Of a stretch of DNA of 64,000 nt, positions 35,335 to 46,349 are shown piece after piece. Position 1 is the stretch's first letter, and each line of letters starts with the position of its first letter. Below the pieces are notes generated by a model. That model worked only from the letters and a program-made list of their open reading frames with translations, ran no database searches and was not told the DNA's origin. Location of the stretch: the NCBI GenBank assembly GCA_028023455.1, contig JAQFVV010012546.1, positions 1,321,501-1,385,500 of the forward strand. Reading direction: 5' to 3'. A program made the position numbers and the translations under genes. This DNA comes from Epiperipatus broadwayi. Lineage: Eukaryota; Onychophora; Udeonychophora; Euonychophora; Peripatidae.

Positions 35335-36000
35335 TTTTTATTTATTTCATAGGCTTTTTAAAAAAAGATAAAAAATGTTTTCTTTGATGTCTTGTTTTTG
35401 TAATTTGTATTTTACTTATTTTTGATCAATTTCTTCATGCGGCATGGGTGGGGGTTCTGTGCTTTTGAAAATAGCATTCATGATAGAAAAAAGCATTAAG
35501 TAGCATTTAGCATACATTATTTTTTTGAGATTTAGTGTTATAGTTTTTGATTTATTTTATAGGCTCTAGAAAATAGCACTTTCTTTGATTTCTTGTTTTT
35601 GTAATTTGTATTTTAGAGTAATTTCAGATATTTCTTGCCTTAGATGTTATAATTTTTTATTTATTTCATAAGTTTTTGAAAATAGCATTAAATAGCATTT
35701 TCTTTGATTTCTTATTTTGTAATTTCTATTTTAGATCGATTTCAGAGATTTTTTGTCATAGGCATTTTAATTTTTGATCAATTTCATAGGCTTTTGAAAA
35801 TAGCATTAAATAGTGTTTTCTTCAATTTTTTGTTTTTGAAATTTGTATTTTAGAGCGATTTCAGAGATTTCTTTGTGTTGCCTTAGGTATTTTAATTTTA
35901 CAGTGAGTTTTTGTTTTTGTAATTTATATTTTAGGCCAATTTTAGAGATTTCTTTGTGTTGCCTCAGGAGTTTTAATTTTACAGCAATTTCTTCACTAGA
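35335..36000. repeat. 118-119-bp minisatellite, about five units
   Basis: The marker GTAATTTGTATTTTAG or close variants recurs at about 35400, 35601, 35719, 35838 and 35919, with ATTTCATAGGCTTTTGAAAA and GATTTCAGAGATTTCTT at fixed phase. Intervals of 118 and 119 bp separate the central units; the outer ones are longer or shorter. Confidence 0.85.
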
Positions 36001-36009
36001 AAATTATTG

Positions 36010-37335
36010 CTAGTATGGTTTTTGATGGATACTGCAGCATCACCTAGTGGCATGGTCCAACTAACCAACAAGTACTTTTTTTTAAAAAAAGCATGTATAC
36101 CACACATATTAATAAAAAAATATTTAATAATTCAAAATAAAAGTAAAAAACATTGTGGTTATTCTTATTATTTTTGTCTTTATAAATTTGATGCAGAAAA
36201 TTCATCAAAATCTGTTCCCAAGTCTTCTGCATTATGACAGGTCCATTGTTTTCTTTGGTTATATTTTTTGTATTCTTTTAACTTTTGGTTTTAGTAATAA
36301 ATTGTATTTTATATTAGAATTCAATAAATTGAATTTTATTTGGTAGAAAGTTATGTTTACAAATGAAAAAAATTCTAAAAAATCATATTTAAAACTTTGC
36401 AATATTAAAAAAAATGAATTCATAATAAAAACAAAGACATTTGTCATCATGGGAAGGTCAACATGACAAAATGATTTCAGAAAACAGGCAAAATATCATT
36501 TGATTGAAATTTATTTTTAAAAAGTGAATAAATACATTTTAATCCCTGATAAAGCTATCAAATCCTATTTTAATATATTAAAATTGCTTTATAATTTCTA
36601 CAACATGTCTAAAGATTCTAACACACTTCAAGTAATAATATAATAATAATGTTTTATAAGACAGGGGGATCAAAGTACTATTATTTCTTTGCTAACATTA
36701 TGCTAGAAGTCATTACTTTCTATTTTTAAAAATAAAGCATATATGTATAAAATAAAAATTGAATTATATATACCTTTGATTTTTAGTAATTATTTCACAA
36801 TTATTGTGTAAAAATAATAATGAATCTTAATAAATTTCATAAAAAATAAGTTTTTAGTTATATCAAAAAAATTTGAAGTAAAAATGATATTGAATAGATC
36901 ACAATGACTGAATCCATTAATGATGTAAAGGCAAGATTAAAATACTTTGACTTTGCAATTATTTGATTAAAATGATCTTTTTAGATTTTTTGAAAATTAA
37001 AAAAAATCAATATTACAAGTGCACAATTTAGCTATTTAACAAAAAATAGCAAAATTCTAAATAGATAGTTGTACAGTGCAATTCAAAAAAACATATTTGC
37101 AGTGATTTCTCTGAATTTGTTTGAATCAAGGCCAACATATCACTTTGTTAATTAGCTAATGCAAAAGCTTCTGAAATTTTCTATTTTACTCTAATTACCT
37201 CTTGATTATATCTACCATTTAGGAACAAATTATAAGCTAACATATAAAATGTCATGCATTAGCATAATATCATATGTGACAGTTATAATGGATACTAAAA
37301 TTGATTGAAGTAATAATTTAGTATATAGTTTACTT
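36010..37335. other. No recognisable feature (AT-rich)
   Basis: Small frames around 36000-36450 lie on both strands in the same AT-rich sequence and match no family. Nothing else stands out. Confidence 0.5.
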
Positions 37336-37339
37336 TAGC

Positions 37340-37500
37340 CAATATATATATATATATAAATACAAAACCATAAAACAATACAATACTAGATTAAATCCAA
37401 AATTTTACCAAAATCCTTACACAACCATGGTTTCATCTACTACAAATAGACCTTCTCAAGTGAAAATCAAACTAAAAGAAATAACATATATATATTATAA
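37340..37500. repeat. Left member of an inverted repeat pair (partner 40085-40255)
   Basis: The sequence from CAAAACCATAAAACAATACA through ACAACCATGGTTTCATCTAC to AAACTAAAAGAAATAA is the reverse complement, with few changes, of 40085-40225. Both are bordered by TA-rich runs. The two members enclose about 2.6 kb. Confidence 0.88.
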
Positions 37501-37905
37501 TGATCCAGAGAGAGGGAGCTTAACGTAATCTGCACTACAGGGCGCCATCTAGGCATTTGAACCTAGAAAAATTTATAAAGTAGGCAGATACGTAAGACAA
37601 AAAAAAATATTTTATTTTGATATCCGGACATTAGCCCATGTCACTAGCTCAAGGAGTAGCAGAGATTAAATAATATAATAAATTCTTATCTAAGAATATA
37701 TAAAAAAAAAAAAAAAAATAAGCCACTGCCAGTAATTACCACACAAACATTTATTTATGCATATATATATAAGATTTAAAATTATTTTAGTATTAGTTTT
37801 ACATTTTAAAATTTAACTTACATTTTCAACTTTGATTTTTGATTTTACTTTACATTTAATTTTTATAATTATAAATTTTATTAAACGCCCATTATTATAT
37901 TAAGT

Positions 37906-38077
37906 AATAATTTACTAAGGCTGTAACCTTAGAAATAAGCGTCTGAAAAATACGAAGGTAGGGACCTCTATCTCTCTTTTCTTCATAGCATAAGCTTGTG
38001 TTTTAAGACCTATAGAGGTCCCTACCTTCGTATTTTTCAGACACTTATTTCTAAGGTTACAACCTTAGTAAATTATT
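37906..38077. repeat. Family D palindromic element, 172 bp
   Basis: Arms 37906-37971 and 38012-38077 (66 bp each) are reverse complements with two mismatches, carrying CTAAGGCTGTAACCTTAG and GGTAGGGACCTCTAT. The 40-bp centre contains CATAGCATAAGCTTGTG. AT-rich flanks hide any target duplication. No coding capacity; MITE-like. Confidence 0.9.
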
Positions 38078-38089
38078 ATTTAATTTTTA

Positions 38090-39930
38090 TATATTTACAT
38101 TTTAATTTTTTTATAAGTTCGCACAGATGGGATTATGAAAGCTTGTTTTATAATGTTGAGTATAGATCAATTACATAGATTACATGGTTAAAAAACATTT
38201 CAAAATAAACATAAATGATCAAAATATAAAATCATTGGTGGAATTGCATGAGGGAATTCACAAGAAATCCAATAGCATTCATCGTAAGATGCCCGCATTG
38301 ACACCAATAACTTAAAAGACATCCGAATAAATACATTTTAGATACTCACCATAAGGTATCATTATTTACTGAATGCCTATATATTTTGATCAAATATGAA
38401 AACCAAAACATAATTAACCGATAACGAATCCATGCAAACGTATATACCCAACTTAAATTTAATGCAATTTTATTTAGAGTGTCGAGTATGAATAGATTAC
38501 ATAGATTCACATTTGAAAAGAAAATATTCTATCCCTATTTAACTTTAGGCTAAAAGTTCGCAGTCAAACTGGTGTCAATCTATCTGATACATTTATGTAT
38601 TCAATGTAGCATGAAAATACAACAGCACAAGTATACTATATTGTCAGGAATGGACATCTGAACAGCATAGTTAGAGAAGACATTGATTCTTGTCCAATAC
38701 AGGAATATGACATCTGTATGGCAAGAAAAACAATAAAATAAAAACTCCATAAGAAGGGACCACAATCCTTTTTGCTGACTTACAATCCCATCCATAGGCA
38801 AAGGGTTGGTGTGGTGTATACAGCAATTCTGCACGTAGCGAAACTCATACTACATCTACTAATTACACCAATATATCCAATCCATTGACCCAATTCAATG
38901 ATGACTCAAATAACTTAAGATTACCCTCCCCTAATATAACTTTACAAATCTATACAGCCATTCACGCCTGACTTAAGTTTAACATTAATTTATCGAAAAA
39001 CAAAAATCATTATAAAAACTTAAAAGAACAAAAAAAAAAATGGAAATAATTTTAAATAAAAAGAAATACATCAAATTACATTATTAATATTAATTCACAT
39101 TGGTCAGATAGGATTCTATTTGTATTATTTACTAAAAGGTTTAGAATTTAGAGTTCTGATTGTTTTCAAATGAATATAAAGTTCTTATGATTTTTAAAAC
39201 ATCCAGCTTTAACTGTTACTTGCCATTTGAACATGAATTCCCATGCCATCCTAAAGAGATTGGTTGCATTAGCCATTATTTTTTATTTATCCGGAGGTCT
39301 TTTAGTTTAGCTGGTCCTTAATGTAGAAAAAACAATGTCATTTCTTTTTTTTTTTTAAACAAAACTGAAGGGATTGAAGAGTGTGTCTTTTCAATTCCTT
39401 CTCCTTCAACTTTGCACTAACACATATTGTTACATCTCTCTATAATTTTCTTTACTCACTAACCAATTTTATTTCCAACTTTTTCTTTTATATGTAACTT
39501 TCGGATTCAATTGACATTACGTCATCGATGTGATGGTCCTTTCGCTGAGGTCTGATTCCGTTGTTTTTCACTCCTATCTGACCGCAGCTTATACATTTAA
39601 ATGCCCAAGGCTAGTTTACATTTAACTAATTAAAACAATCATTTCCATTTTTCAATAACACCAATTAATTTGTTTTCAAACTTAAAGATATATTTTTATC
39701 TCCAAATCTTTTTAAGTTTTTGTTTTTAAAATACCTTTTCTATTTTTAATAAAATTTTATTTTAATAATTTTTTTTATCTGTGCAATTTTATATATACTA
39801 GTTTAGTATAGAATTTTAATTTTCAATTTTTAATTCTTAAAAAGGAAGTTTTATTTGCGAACTTTTATTCTTTTCATGTTTACTAATAAAAAACAATGTA
39901 ACGTACATATGTGCCCGTTACAATATATAT
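38090..39930. other. Unassigned, with a CpG-containing island at ~39500-39600
   Basis: No repeat family or gene was recognised. The stretch 39500-39600 holds several CpGs in a region otherwise nearly free of them, with ATTACGTCATCGATGTGATG (CRE-like) inside. The 77-codon minus frame at 38601-38834 is in a moderately GC-richer patch but matches nothing I recognise. Confidence 0.45.
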
Positions 39931-39933
39931 ATG

Positions 39934-40095
39934 TATATATATACAAACAAACAAACCTTCCCACAATTCATTTCAAACTCCACCTTCCCTTAATATCAAA
40001 AGAAGTCTTCATAAGATTGAAGACTTCTTTTGATATTAAGGGGAGGTGGAGTTTGAAATGAATTGTGGGAAGGTTTGTTTGTTTGTATATATATA
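39934..40095. repeat. Near-perfect palindrome, 78-bp arms
   Basis: Left arm 39934-40011 and right arm 40018-40095 are reverse complements with about one mismatch around a TAAGAT loop. They carry CAAACAAACAAACC and ATATCAAAAGAAGTCTTCA. It directly adjoins the right member of the 37.3/40.1 kb inverted pair, so both may belong to one larger element. Confidence 0.93.
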
Positions 40096-40255
40096 TATTA
40101 TTTCTTTTAGTTTGATTTTCACTTGAGAAGATATATTTGTAGTAGATGAAACCATGGTTGTGTAAGGATTTTGGTAAAATTTTGGATTTAATCTAGTATT
40201 GTATTGTTTTATGGTTTTGCATTTTTATTTCGGCTAGTATAGTGTTAGGCAGTTT
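40085..40255. repeat. Right member of the inverted repeat pair (partner 37340-37500)
   Basis: TTATTTCTTTTAGTTTGATT, GTAGATGAAACCATGGTTGT and TGTATTGTTTTATGGTTTTG match the left member in reverse complement. It overlaps the end of the 39934-40095 palindrome. Confidence 0.88.
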
Positions 40256-40408
40256 TGGATATATATATATATAAAACAAATTAAAAATAAATTATGGAAA
40301 AAGTAAAATAATGGTTAGTAGAATTATATTACATAAAATGAAAATTAAGGCAACTGAGAAACATGAATAAAAGCATTGATAAAAAAAATTTAAAAGTGAA
40401 TTATATAT

Positions 40409-40783
40409 AAATATTTGAAAACCAGGCACTCTTCACAAACCTGGAGCTTTAATTGTAGATATAGGGGATTTAAACTCAGACTTTCAAGCACACACCAACA
40501 ATCCACTCTATCTCATACAACTTATACACCATGACCACACACATGTAGAAAAGATAAATAATCACCAATATACATATTTCATCACTCATCAGTTGGTCCA
40601 GATTATCATCTCCCATACACATATATATAATCAGTGCTCAGTTTATATATATTTGTGGGAGATGATAATCTGGACCAACTGATCAGTGCTGATTTAGCAT
40701 GAAATATGTATATTGGTGATTATTTATCTTTTCTACATGTCTGTGGTCATGTGTATCAGTTGTATGAGATAGTGTGGATCATT
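40409..40783. mobile_element. Family C foldback, copy C6, possible 16-bp TSD
   Basis: Two family C segments lie head to head. The left one (minus) has a hammerhead at 40564-40597 with most of stem II deleted; the right one (plus) has a motif at 40674-40717 where CTGATGA reads CTGATCA. AAGTGAATTATATATA occurs at 40393-40408 and 40784-40799 as a flanking 16-bp direct repeat. Neither ribozyme should be active. Confidence 0.78.
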
Positions 40784-41069
40784 AAGTGAATTATATATAT
40801 ATCTAAGTCAATTTGAATGACTTAGATATGTTAAGGTCATAAAAAAGGAAAATTATACACACACATTTCTGAGGTAGATGCATTATGGTAAGAATAAGAG
40901 ATTATTCAGACAATGTTATAAAGTTGAATGTAATGAGTTAGTAGTGATGAGTAGCAACAACAGCTTTATAAATCTGTGAAAAAAAAAATATATTGCATAA
41001 AAACAATATACAACGTGAAAATACGATTTTAGAGAGTTTGTTACTGATAATTATAAAGATAATTTAGCA

Positions 41070-41290
41070 TTAAAAAAATAAATGAATGAAAAAAATAACT
41101 AAAAAATTAAAATGGCATAAGTAAAGGGAATTTATTTTTATGATTAAAAAATTCCATTGTATTTTATTTTTTAATCTATGGTTGTGAAACATGGATAACA
41201 AATATTAAAGAGAAACAATGATTTCAAAATAAGATAGGTATGCAAAAATGCATTAAGATACTATTAAAAAAATAAAACATCAATTCATTT
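41070..41290 (+). pseudogene. LINE C-terminal fragment (YGCETW motif)
   Basis: FLIYGCETWITNI at about 41168-41205 is the YGCETW signature of RTE-like LINE C-termini, preceded by an IKKINE segment and followed by NKIGMQKCIKIL. Heavily decayed, with both ends undefined. Confidence 0.6.
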
Positions 41291-41821
41291 AATTTCAGAC
41301 TAAAATTACATTGTATGTATACACACACATATATGTTATTATATTAAAAAGAGCATTTAATAATCTCTTTCTCTCTCTTTCCTTTTTAATCAGTATCTCA
41401 TTTGTATGACTTGATAACATTTTATTAAAAATGAAAACTAAAAATCCTTCTCAAACTAATTTAATATAAATATTAGAGAAAAAATATATATATTAAAAAA
41501 TTGATTTCAACCATTTTTGATTTATACATATTTAAAGTTAAACATTGCATGGAAAATTTGTTTATTTAATTTTCTAAGCCTCTTCTCAGTTTTATATTGT
41601 TTACACAATCAACAAATAACTTCATATTGAAAGATTATTTCAAAACCGTGCAAATGTTTGTTCGTATATTTTTAAAAAAGTTAGCAAGATTATTAATAAA
41701 CAAATTTAATACAATATTTAAGTTGCTTTGAAAAAAATTTTTTTATAAGAATATATATACAAGTTGAATGCCAACATGGTAAAACCTTTATTTTGTTCTT
41801 TTGGTTTAAGAAATTTACAGA

Positions 41822-41928
41822 CCCCCCCCCCCATGTGTCGAAGCATCGGCCGGGAAGCATACCCTCGAACCCGGGACAACTGCTTGTAGGGCAGCTGTGC
41901 TGACCATTCGGCCACCAACGCTTGACAA
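41822..41928 (-). mobile_element. tRNA-derived SINE, subfamily 2, best-preserved copy
   Basis: The minus strand begins GTCAAGCGTTGGTGGCCGAA, with TGGCCGAATGG as A box and GGGTTCGAGGG as B box, ending CCGATGCTTCGACACATG followed by poly-G. The flanking repeats AAATTTACAGA (41811-41821) and AAATTTGCAGA (41929-41939) are an 11-bp target duplication with one mismatch. CpGs are retained, so it is one of the youngest copies. Confidence 0.95.
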
Positions 41929-42636
41929 AAATTTGCAGATTTGAACAGAATTAGTCAAACATTTGTATTGGTGAAAAGTAATGAACCTCACTTATAAATG
42001 TGTTCTTAATGTTTACTGTTTTAAAAAAATTAATTTAAATAATTGAATAATTTATTAAGTGAATACATTTAAATTCAATTTAGTAGTAAGATTTATTAAA
42101 CAATTTATTAGAGAATATTCCTAAAAATATTAACTAAATGTAAAAAAAATAAAAGTTAATACTTTCATTTTCATGATTAAGAAAGTATGATAATGAAAGC
42201 AACCTTCTTTTATCATAATGCCTGTATGATAGTTCATAAATTGTGTTCTCTGAGCATTCATAGTAATATAAAATTGACTGTGTATTAGAAAAGTCATTAT
42301 AATTATTTATGAATTATCCAAAAACTTGCAGTAGTAAATGCTTATATAATATGAAATTTTTGTGTGCCTCACACTAACTGTAATAAATTTAATTTTGAGT
42401 GTAGATGCATCCACGTACCATTCATAATTATTTTAATGTCTAAATAACACATTTATGATAGTCAGCTCATGTGTTATTTAAAATATAATAGCAACAGACA
42501 CTGTGACAACACATCACTAATACCATTATTTCCAACACCATATGTTCTAAATTTACTCTTCATATCAAAACTATGCATTAAAACATCCCAGGGAAAAATA
42601 GGAAAAAATGTGTTTTTTTTTTTTTTAAAAAAAAAG

Positions 42637-42742
42637 CAAGCGTTGTTAGCCGAGAGATCAGCGCAGCCACCATGCAGTTTGTTGCAGGCAGTTATTGTGG
42701 GTTCACCTCCCAGCTGATGCTATGGCATATGGAAAAAATAAT
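42637..42742 (+). mobile_element. tRNA-derived SINE, subfamily 1
   Basis: CAAGCGTTGTTAGCCGAGAG starts the copy. The middle arm is shortened (CATGCAGTTTGTTGCAGGC) and it ends GATGCTATGGCATATG. A poly-T/poly-A boundary precedes it. Confidence 0.88.
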
Positions 42743-42825
42743 GTTGTAATCATGCTATTTAGCAATAAATAAAAAAAGTTATCTTTCTCTAAATTGTCAT
42801 TCAATATGAGAGAATATATACCAAA

Positions 42826-42924
42826 TGTCAAGCATTGGTGGTCGAGAAGTCACAACATCTGCTTTACAAGAGTTGTCCTGGGTTAGCGGGTTTGCTTCCC
42901 GACTGATGCTATAACACATGAGAA
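42826..42924 (+). mobile_element. tRNA-derived SINE, subfamily 2, with 13-bp TSD
   Basis: AATATATACCAAA (42813-42825) and AATATATACTAAA (42925-42937) flank it with one mismatch. The body runs GTCAAGCATTGGTGGTCGAG to GATGCTATAACACATG. It lies only 83 bp from a subfamily 1 copy in the same direction. Confidence 0.92.
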
Positions 42925-44045
42925 AATATATACTAAAATAAGCAGAAGTATATATTCGCATTAATCAAGTTTTAATACCACAAGCTTTTCATTAATACAT
43001 CAATAAACACCAATAGTAGAAAATATTAAATTTGTCATAACTGATCTCTTTTTTTAAAAAAAATACTTCTGCTATCTATAAGCTCTATTCATGCTTCTTA
43101 TGTAGATGATGAGGTTCATTAAGGGCATTGATAATCTTAATTCTGGACATCCTAACTCAAAATACTTTTTTCCATTCAGGATCTAAGGTGATTGATTCAA
43201 GTAAAATTTGAACATACATGTTTTTTTTTTTTTTTTAGAAAAAATAAATTTTAAAATACATTTTTGTCTCTAGTTTTGCTATTGTAAAATGATATTACAG
43301 TTATTTCTATTTATTAATGAGTAATCTATAAGACAAATGATAATATAACTAGACTATGTAAAATAGACCATTTTTAAGTTATATTTTTAATTTCTAATGT
43401 TAGACACAGGGATCTCTAAATAGGAATACTTAACTATACAATATTTGCTGTGTTAGAATTCCACAAAACCCTGCAACATTAAGAGTATTGTCTCAAATAA
43501 AAATATTAATGAAGTATTTTCAGTCTGCAAACAATTTTTTTTTTTTTTTGCTTTTCAAGTGCTTTTGATAAAAAAAGGGAAAAAGTTGAATAAAAATTGC
43601 TGTGTAAGTATTAATGAATGAAACCTATTTATACTATACACAATTTTATGGTCAGAAGTTAGTTGAAGAAGATGAGTGTAAGTATAAAAGGCTCATGATG
43701 ACTGAATCTACAGTAATTTAAATGACTGAAGAAAGTAAGAAAAAGAAGCATCTCGCTATATGTTTGAATAAATAATACTGAGTAAGAATGAATCTATTTA
43801 AAATTTATATTAGACTCATTAAATGTGTAAAGTTTATAGTGAAATGCAATTTGTAAAGTTTAACTGTTGATATTTAAGATTTATATATATATTTTATTTG
43901 TGATGTAAAAATAAATTTATATTTGGGCTAAAGAAATATAAATAAATGTAGATCCTAAAAATAATTAATAGTTATTTTAATGAAAACTTATAATAATGAC
44001 ATTGTCTGCAATACATAAATACTCTAAAAGTTGATATATATATAA

Positions 44046-44160
44046 TCAAAATTACTCCAAATTCACAACTCAACCAGTTGAGCCAAAAAATGTATAAACT
44101 CTAAAACAGAACCAATGTTTTCAGTGCTTTAAGCAGACTTTTTAAGTGTAAAGTACTATA
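44046..44160 (+). repeat. Family B half copy
   Basis: CAAAATTACTCCAAATTCAC, CAACTCAACCAGTTGA, CTCTAAAACAGAACCAATG and AAGTGTAAAG match the left arm of the 26194-26416 foldback. The inverted second arm is absent. Confidence 0.75.
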
Positions 44161-45078
44161 AAATAACATATTTAAACTAAACATTACCTACAATTCCATT
44201 TACGTCCTAGATACCCTTAAAATTAAAAGAACTTTTAAATAAATTAATTGCTTCAGAATCATAACTTTTTAGTAATAAAGATTTTGTAATTCTTCTTTTT
44301 ATTCATTTCTCTAAAAGAAGATGACCTTAGCCTCATCAAAATTAATAGTGAAGCCAGTATTTTTTTCATGGATATATAAAGCAGAACCAAAACATTTATT
44401 TCTAAACTTTTTATGTATCTTTATTCTTTTATTTAAGCTCAAACTACTCTAACCTATATATATTTACTTACAAAAACAAAGGATAATATACATTACTCCA
44501 GAAACAGTTTTTCTATCAATTTTTTTTTTGTAATATTTAATAAATTAATATCTTTTCCACACAATTTTCTTATTTCCAAACAAATAACTATTTTTACATA
44601 CAATTCTATAGGAAGACAATTTAAATGGTAAATAAAAAAAGTATTTTTTTATCATTTACATTATTATCAATATTATTACTATTAAATATATTTTTTGTAC
44701 AAATTTACATTCAAATAATCTTTATAAAATTAATCTTTTTGAAGTAAAGCTACCCCATTTGGAATATTTAATATCTTATTTCTAAAACAATAATTTCTTA
44801 AAGCAGCTACTTTATGAGATACAGATTGATAGTTATCAGATTTAATTATAGCTCTTAATTCTTTACTCTTAACATAAATACTACATACCAAACAATTATT
44901 ATTTACAATTCTAATCACAAATAAACCTAAAAATTTTAATTTAAGAAAGTCATACCTCCCCTCCTCCTTCTACAATATATTTTATAATAAAATCAAAACA
45001 ATTAAACTCATTTATCAACTCTTTCAATTTATCATTCTTAACTATAAACAATCATTAATGTATATAACAATTTTTTTT

Positions 45079-45183
45079 TTCATATGTCATAGCATCGACC
45101 GGGATGCGAACCCACAACCGTCTGCAACCAACTACTTGCTTGCAAGGTGGCTGTGATACCTTTCAGCTAACAACGTAAGACAA
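45079..45183 (-). mobile_element. tRNA-derived SINE, subfamily 1
   Basis: On the minus strand it ends CGGTCGATGCTATGACATATG after GCAAGCAAGTAGTTGG and CAGACGGTTGTGGGTTCGC. The 5' part is altered (CTTACGTTGTTAGCTGAAAGG). Poly-A is present in the minus orientation at 45071-45080. Confidence 0.9.
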
Positions 45184-45256
45184 TAAATAATTTTAAATAT
45201 AAACAATCCTTCTTAATAATAATTTTCTTTTCCTAATAATTAATATATGTATATAT

Positions 45257-45441
45257 TGTAACACAATAGAAACATGTGGTGACATGAGTTAATATATAGG
45301 GAGATGTGACAAGATGGCAACATAAACATGTTCGCTGAAAATTTACAACCAATGAATAGTCATCAACAAATATAAAGAGAGCATGAACACGAGAGAACCA
45401 GCATAAAATAAAATATGTAGTTATAATAATTATAAGTTACA
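45257..45441 (+). mobile_element. Candidate LTR (185 bp) with adjacent primer-binding-like site
   Basis: The segment begins TGTAACAC and ends AAGTTACA, a TG..CA unit with inverted TGTAAC/GTTACA termini. Three bases later comes ACTGGCATGGAGCC, similar in position and start to the CTGGCGACGAGG-type primer-binding site of some Ty3/gypsy-like elements. No second LTR or pol sequence was found, so it would be a fragment. Confidence 0.4.
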
Positions 45442-46214
45442 AAACTGGCATGGAGCCTGAATAGTCAATAGTTATTTCTTGAGACTGGATCTAAAAAGAT
45501 TCAATATCAAGATGTAGACTAATTATTTAGCCAATTCCAAACTTAGAGCATAATCTTCTTATCATAAATGTTGATCACCATCAATTCTCTGGCTATATGG
45601 TATTTTAAATGAACAGGCCAGCTGTAAATTAATTTTCAATCTGAAAAAAAATAAAGTGCAGTGAATGAGCAATATAGGTATTCATTACCTTTGCAATATC
45701 AAGAGAAATATCTGAATGTCTAAACCCAAACATATATGCCCACATATAGATAAATTAATGATCATTGTTCTAGAGCTATCTCAAGGTCACAAGCACCCTA
45801 ATTACTAAGACTGTCTACAAGAGAAAATTATAAATGTATGTGTTTAATTTACCCTAATTTAAATATAGTTATTGAGATAAAATACAAAACATTTAAAACA
45901 TCATGCACTGATAAAATCAAGTCTCACACACTGCTAATTTATAGAACAGAGAGACAGCTGGAGGAATGAAAATATTAGCACTGCTATTTTTTAACAATAA
46001 ATTAATAAAATTAATCAATGAATTATAAAATTAAAAAAAAAAAAAGATAAGATAACAATTCCAAATTTAACCCATTCATGCAAGAAATCTAATTTTCTAT
46101 AGCAAGCATATTTATTCTTCTTATTAAATTAATTATTATTTCATTTAACAAAGTTTTTTTCTCTTTTACTCTTAAACTGAAAAACAACATTTTACCATAA
46201 AAGATAAAAAATTA

Positions 46215-46334
46215 GTCAAGTGTTGTTAGCCGAGAGGTCAGCACAGCAGCCTTGCAAGCAAGCAGTTGGTTGCAAATGGTTATTGTGGGTTTGCCTCCTG
46301 ACTAATGCTGTGACATATTGGAAAAAAAAGAAGG
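46215..46334 (+). mobile_element. tRNA-derived SINE, subfamily 1
   Basis: TAAAAAATTA flanks it (46205-46214, 46335-46344). The body has GTCAAGTGTTGTTAGCCGAG, GCAAGCAAGCAGTTGG and GTGGGTTTGCCTCC, ending AATGCTGTGACATATTGG. The flanking repeat is A/T-only, so the TSD is likely but not certain. Confidence 0.9.
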
Positions 46335-46349
46335 TAAAAAATTAAGAGT

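Noticed and set aside
41822-41928. Functional tRNA gene
   Set aside because: A and B box-like motifs exist but the acceptor and anticodon arms do not fold as a tRNA, and flanking duplications and many sister copies show it is a SINE.
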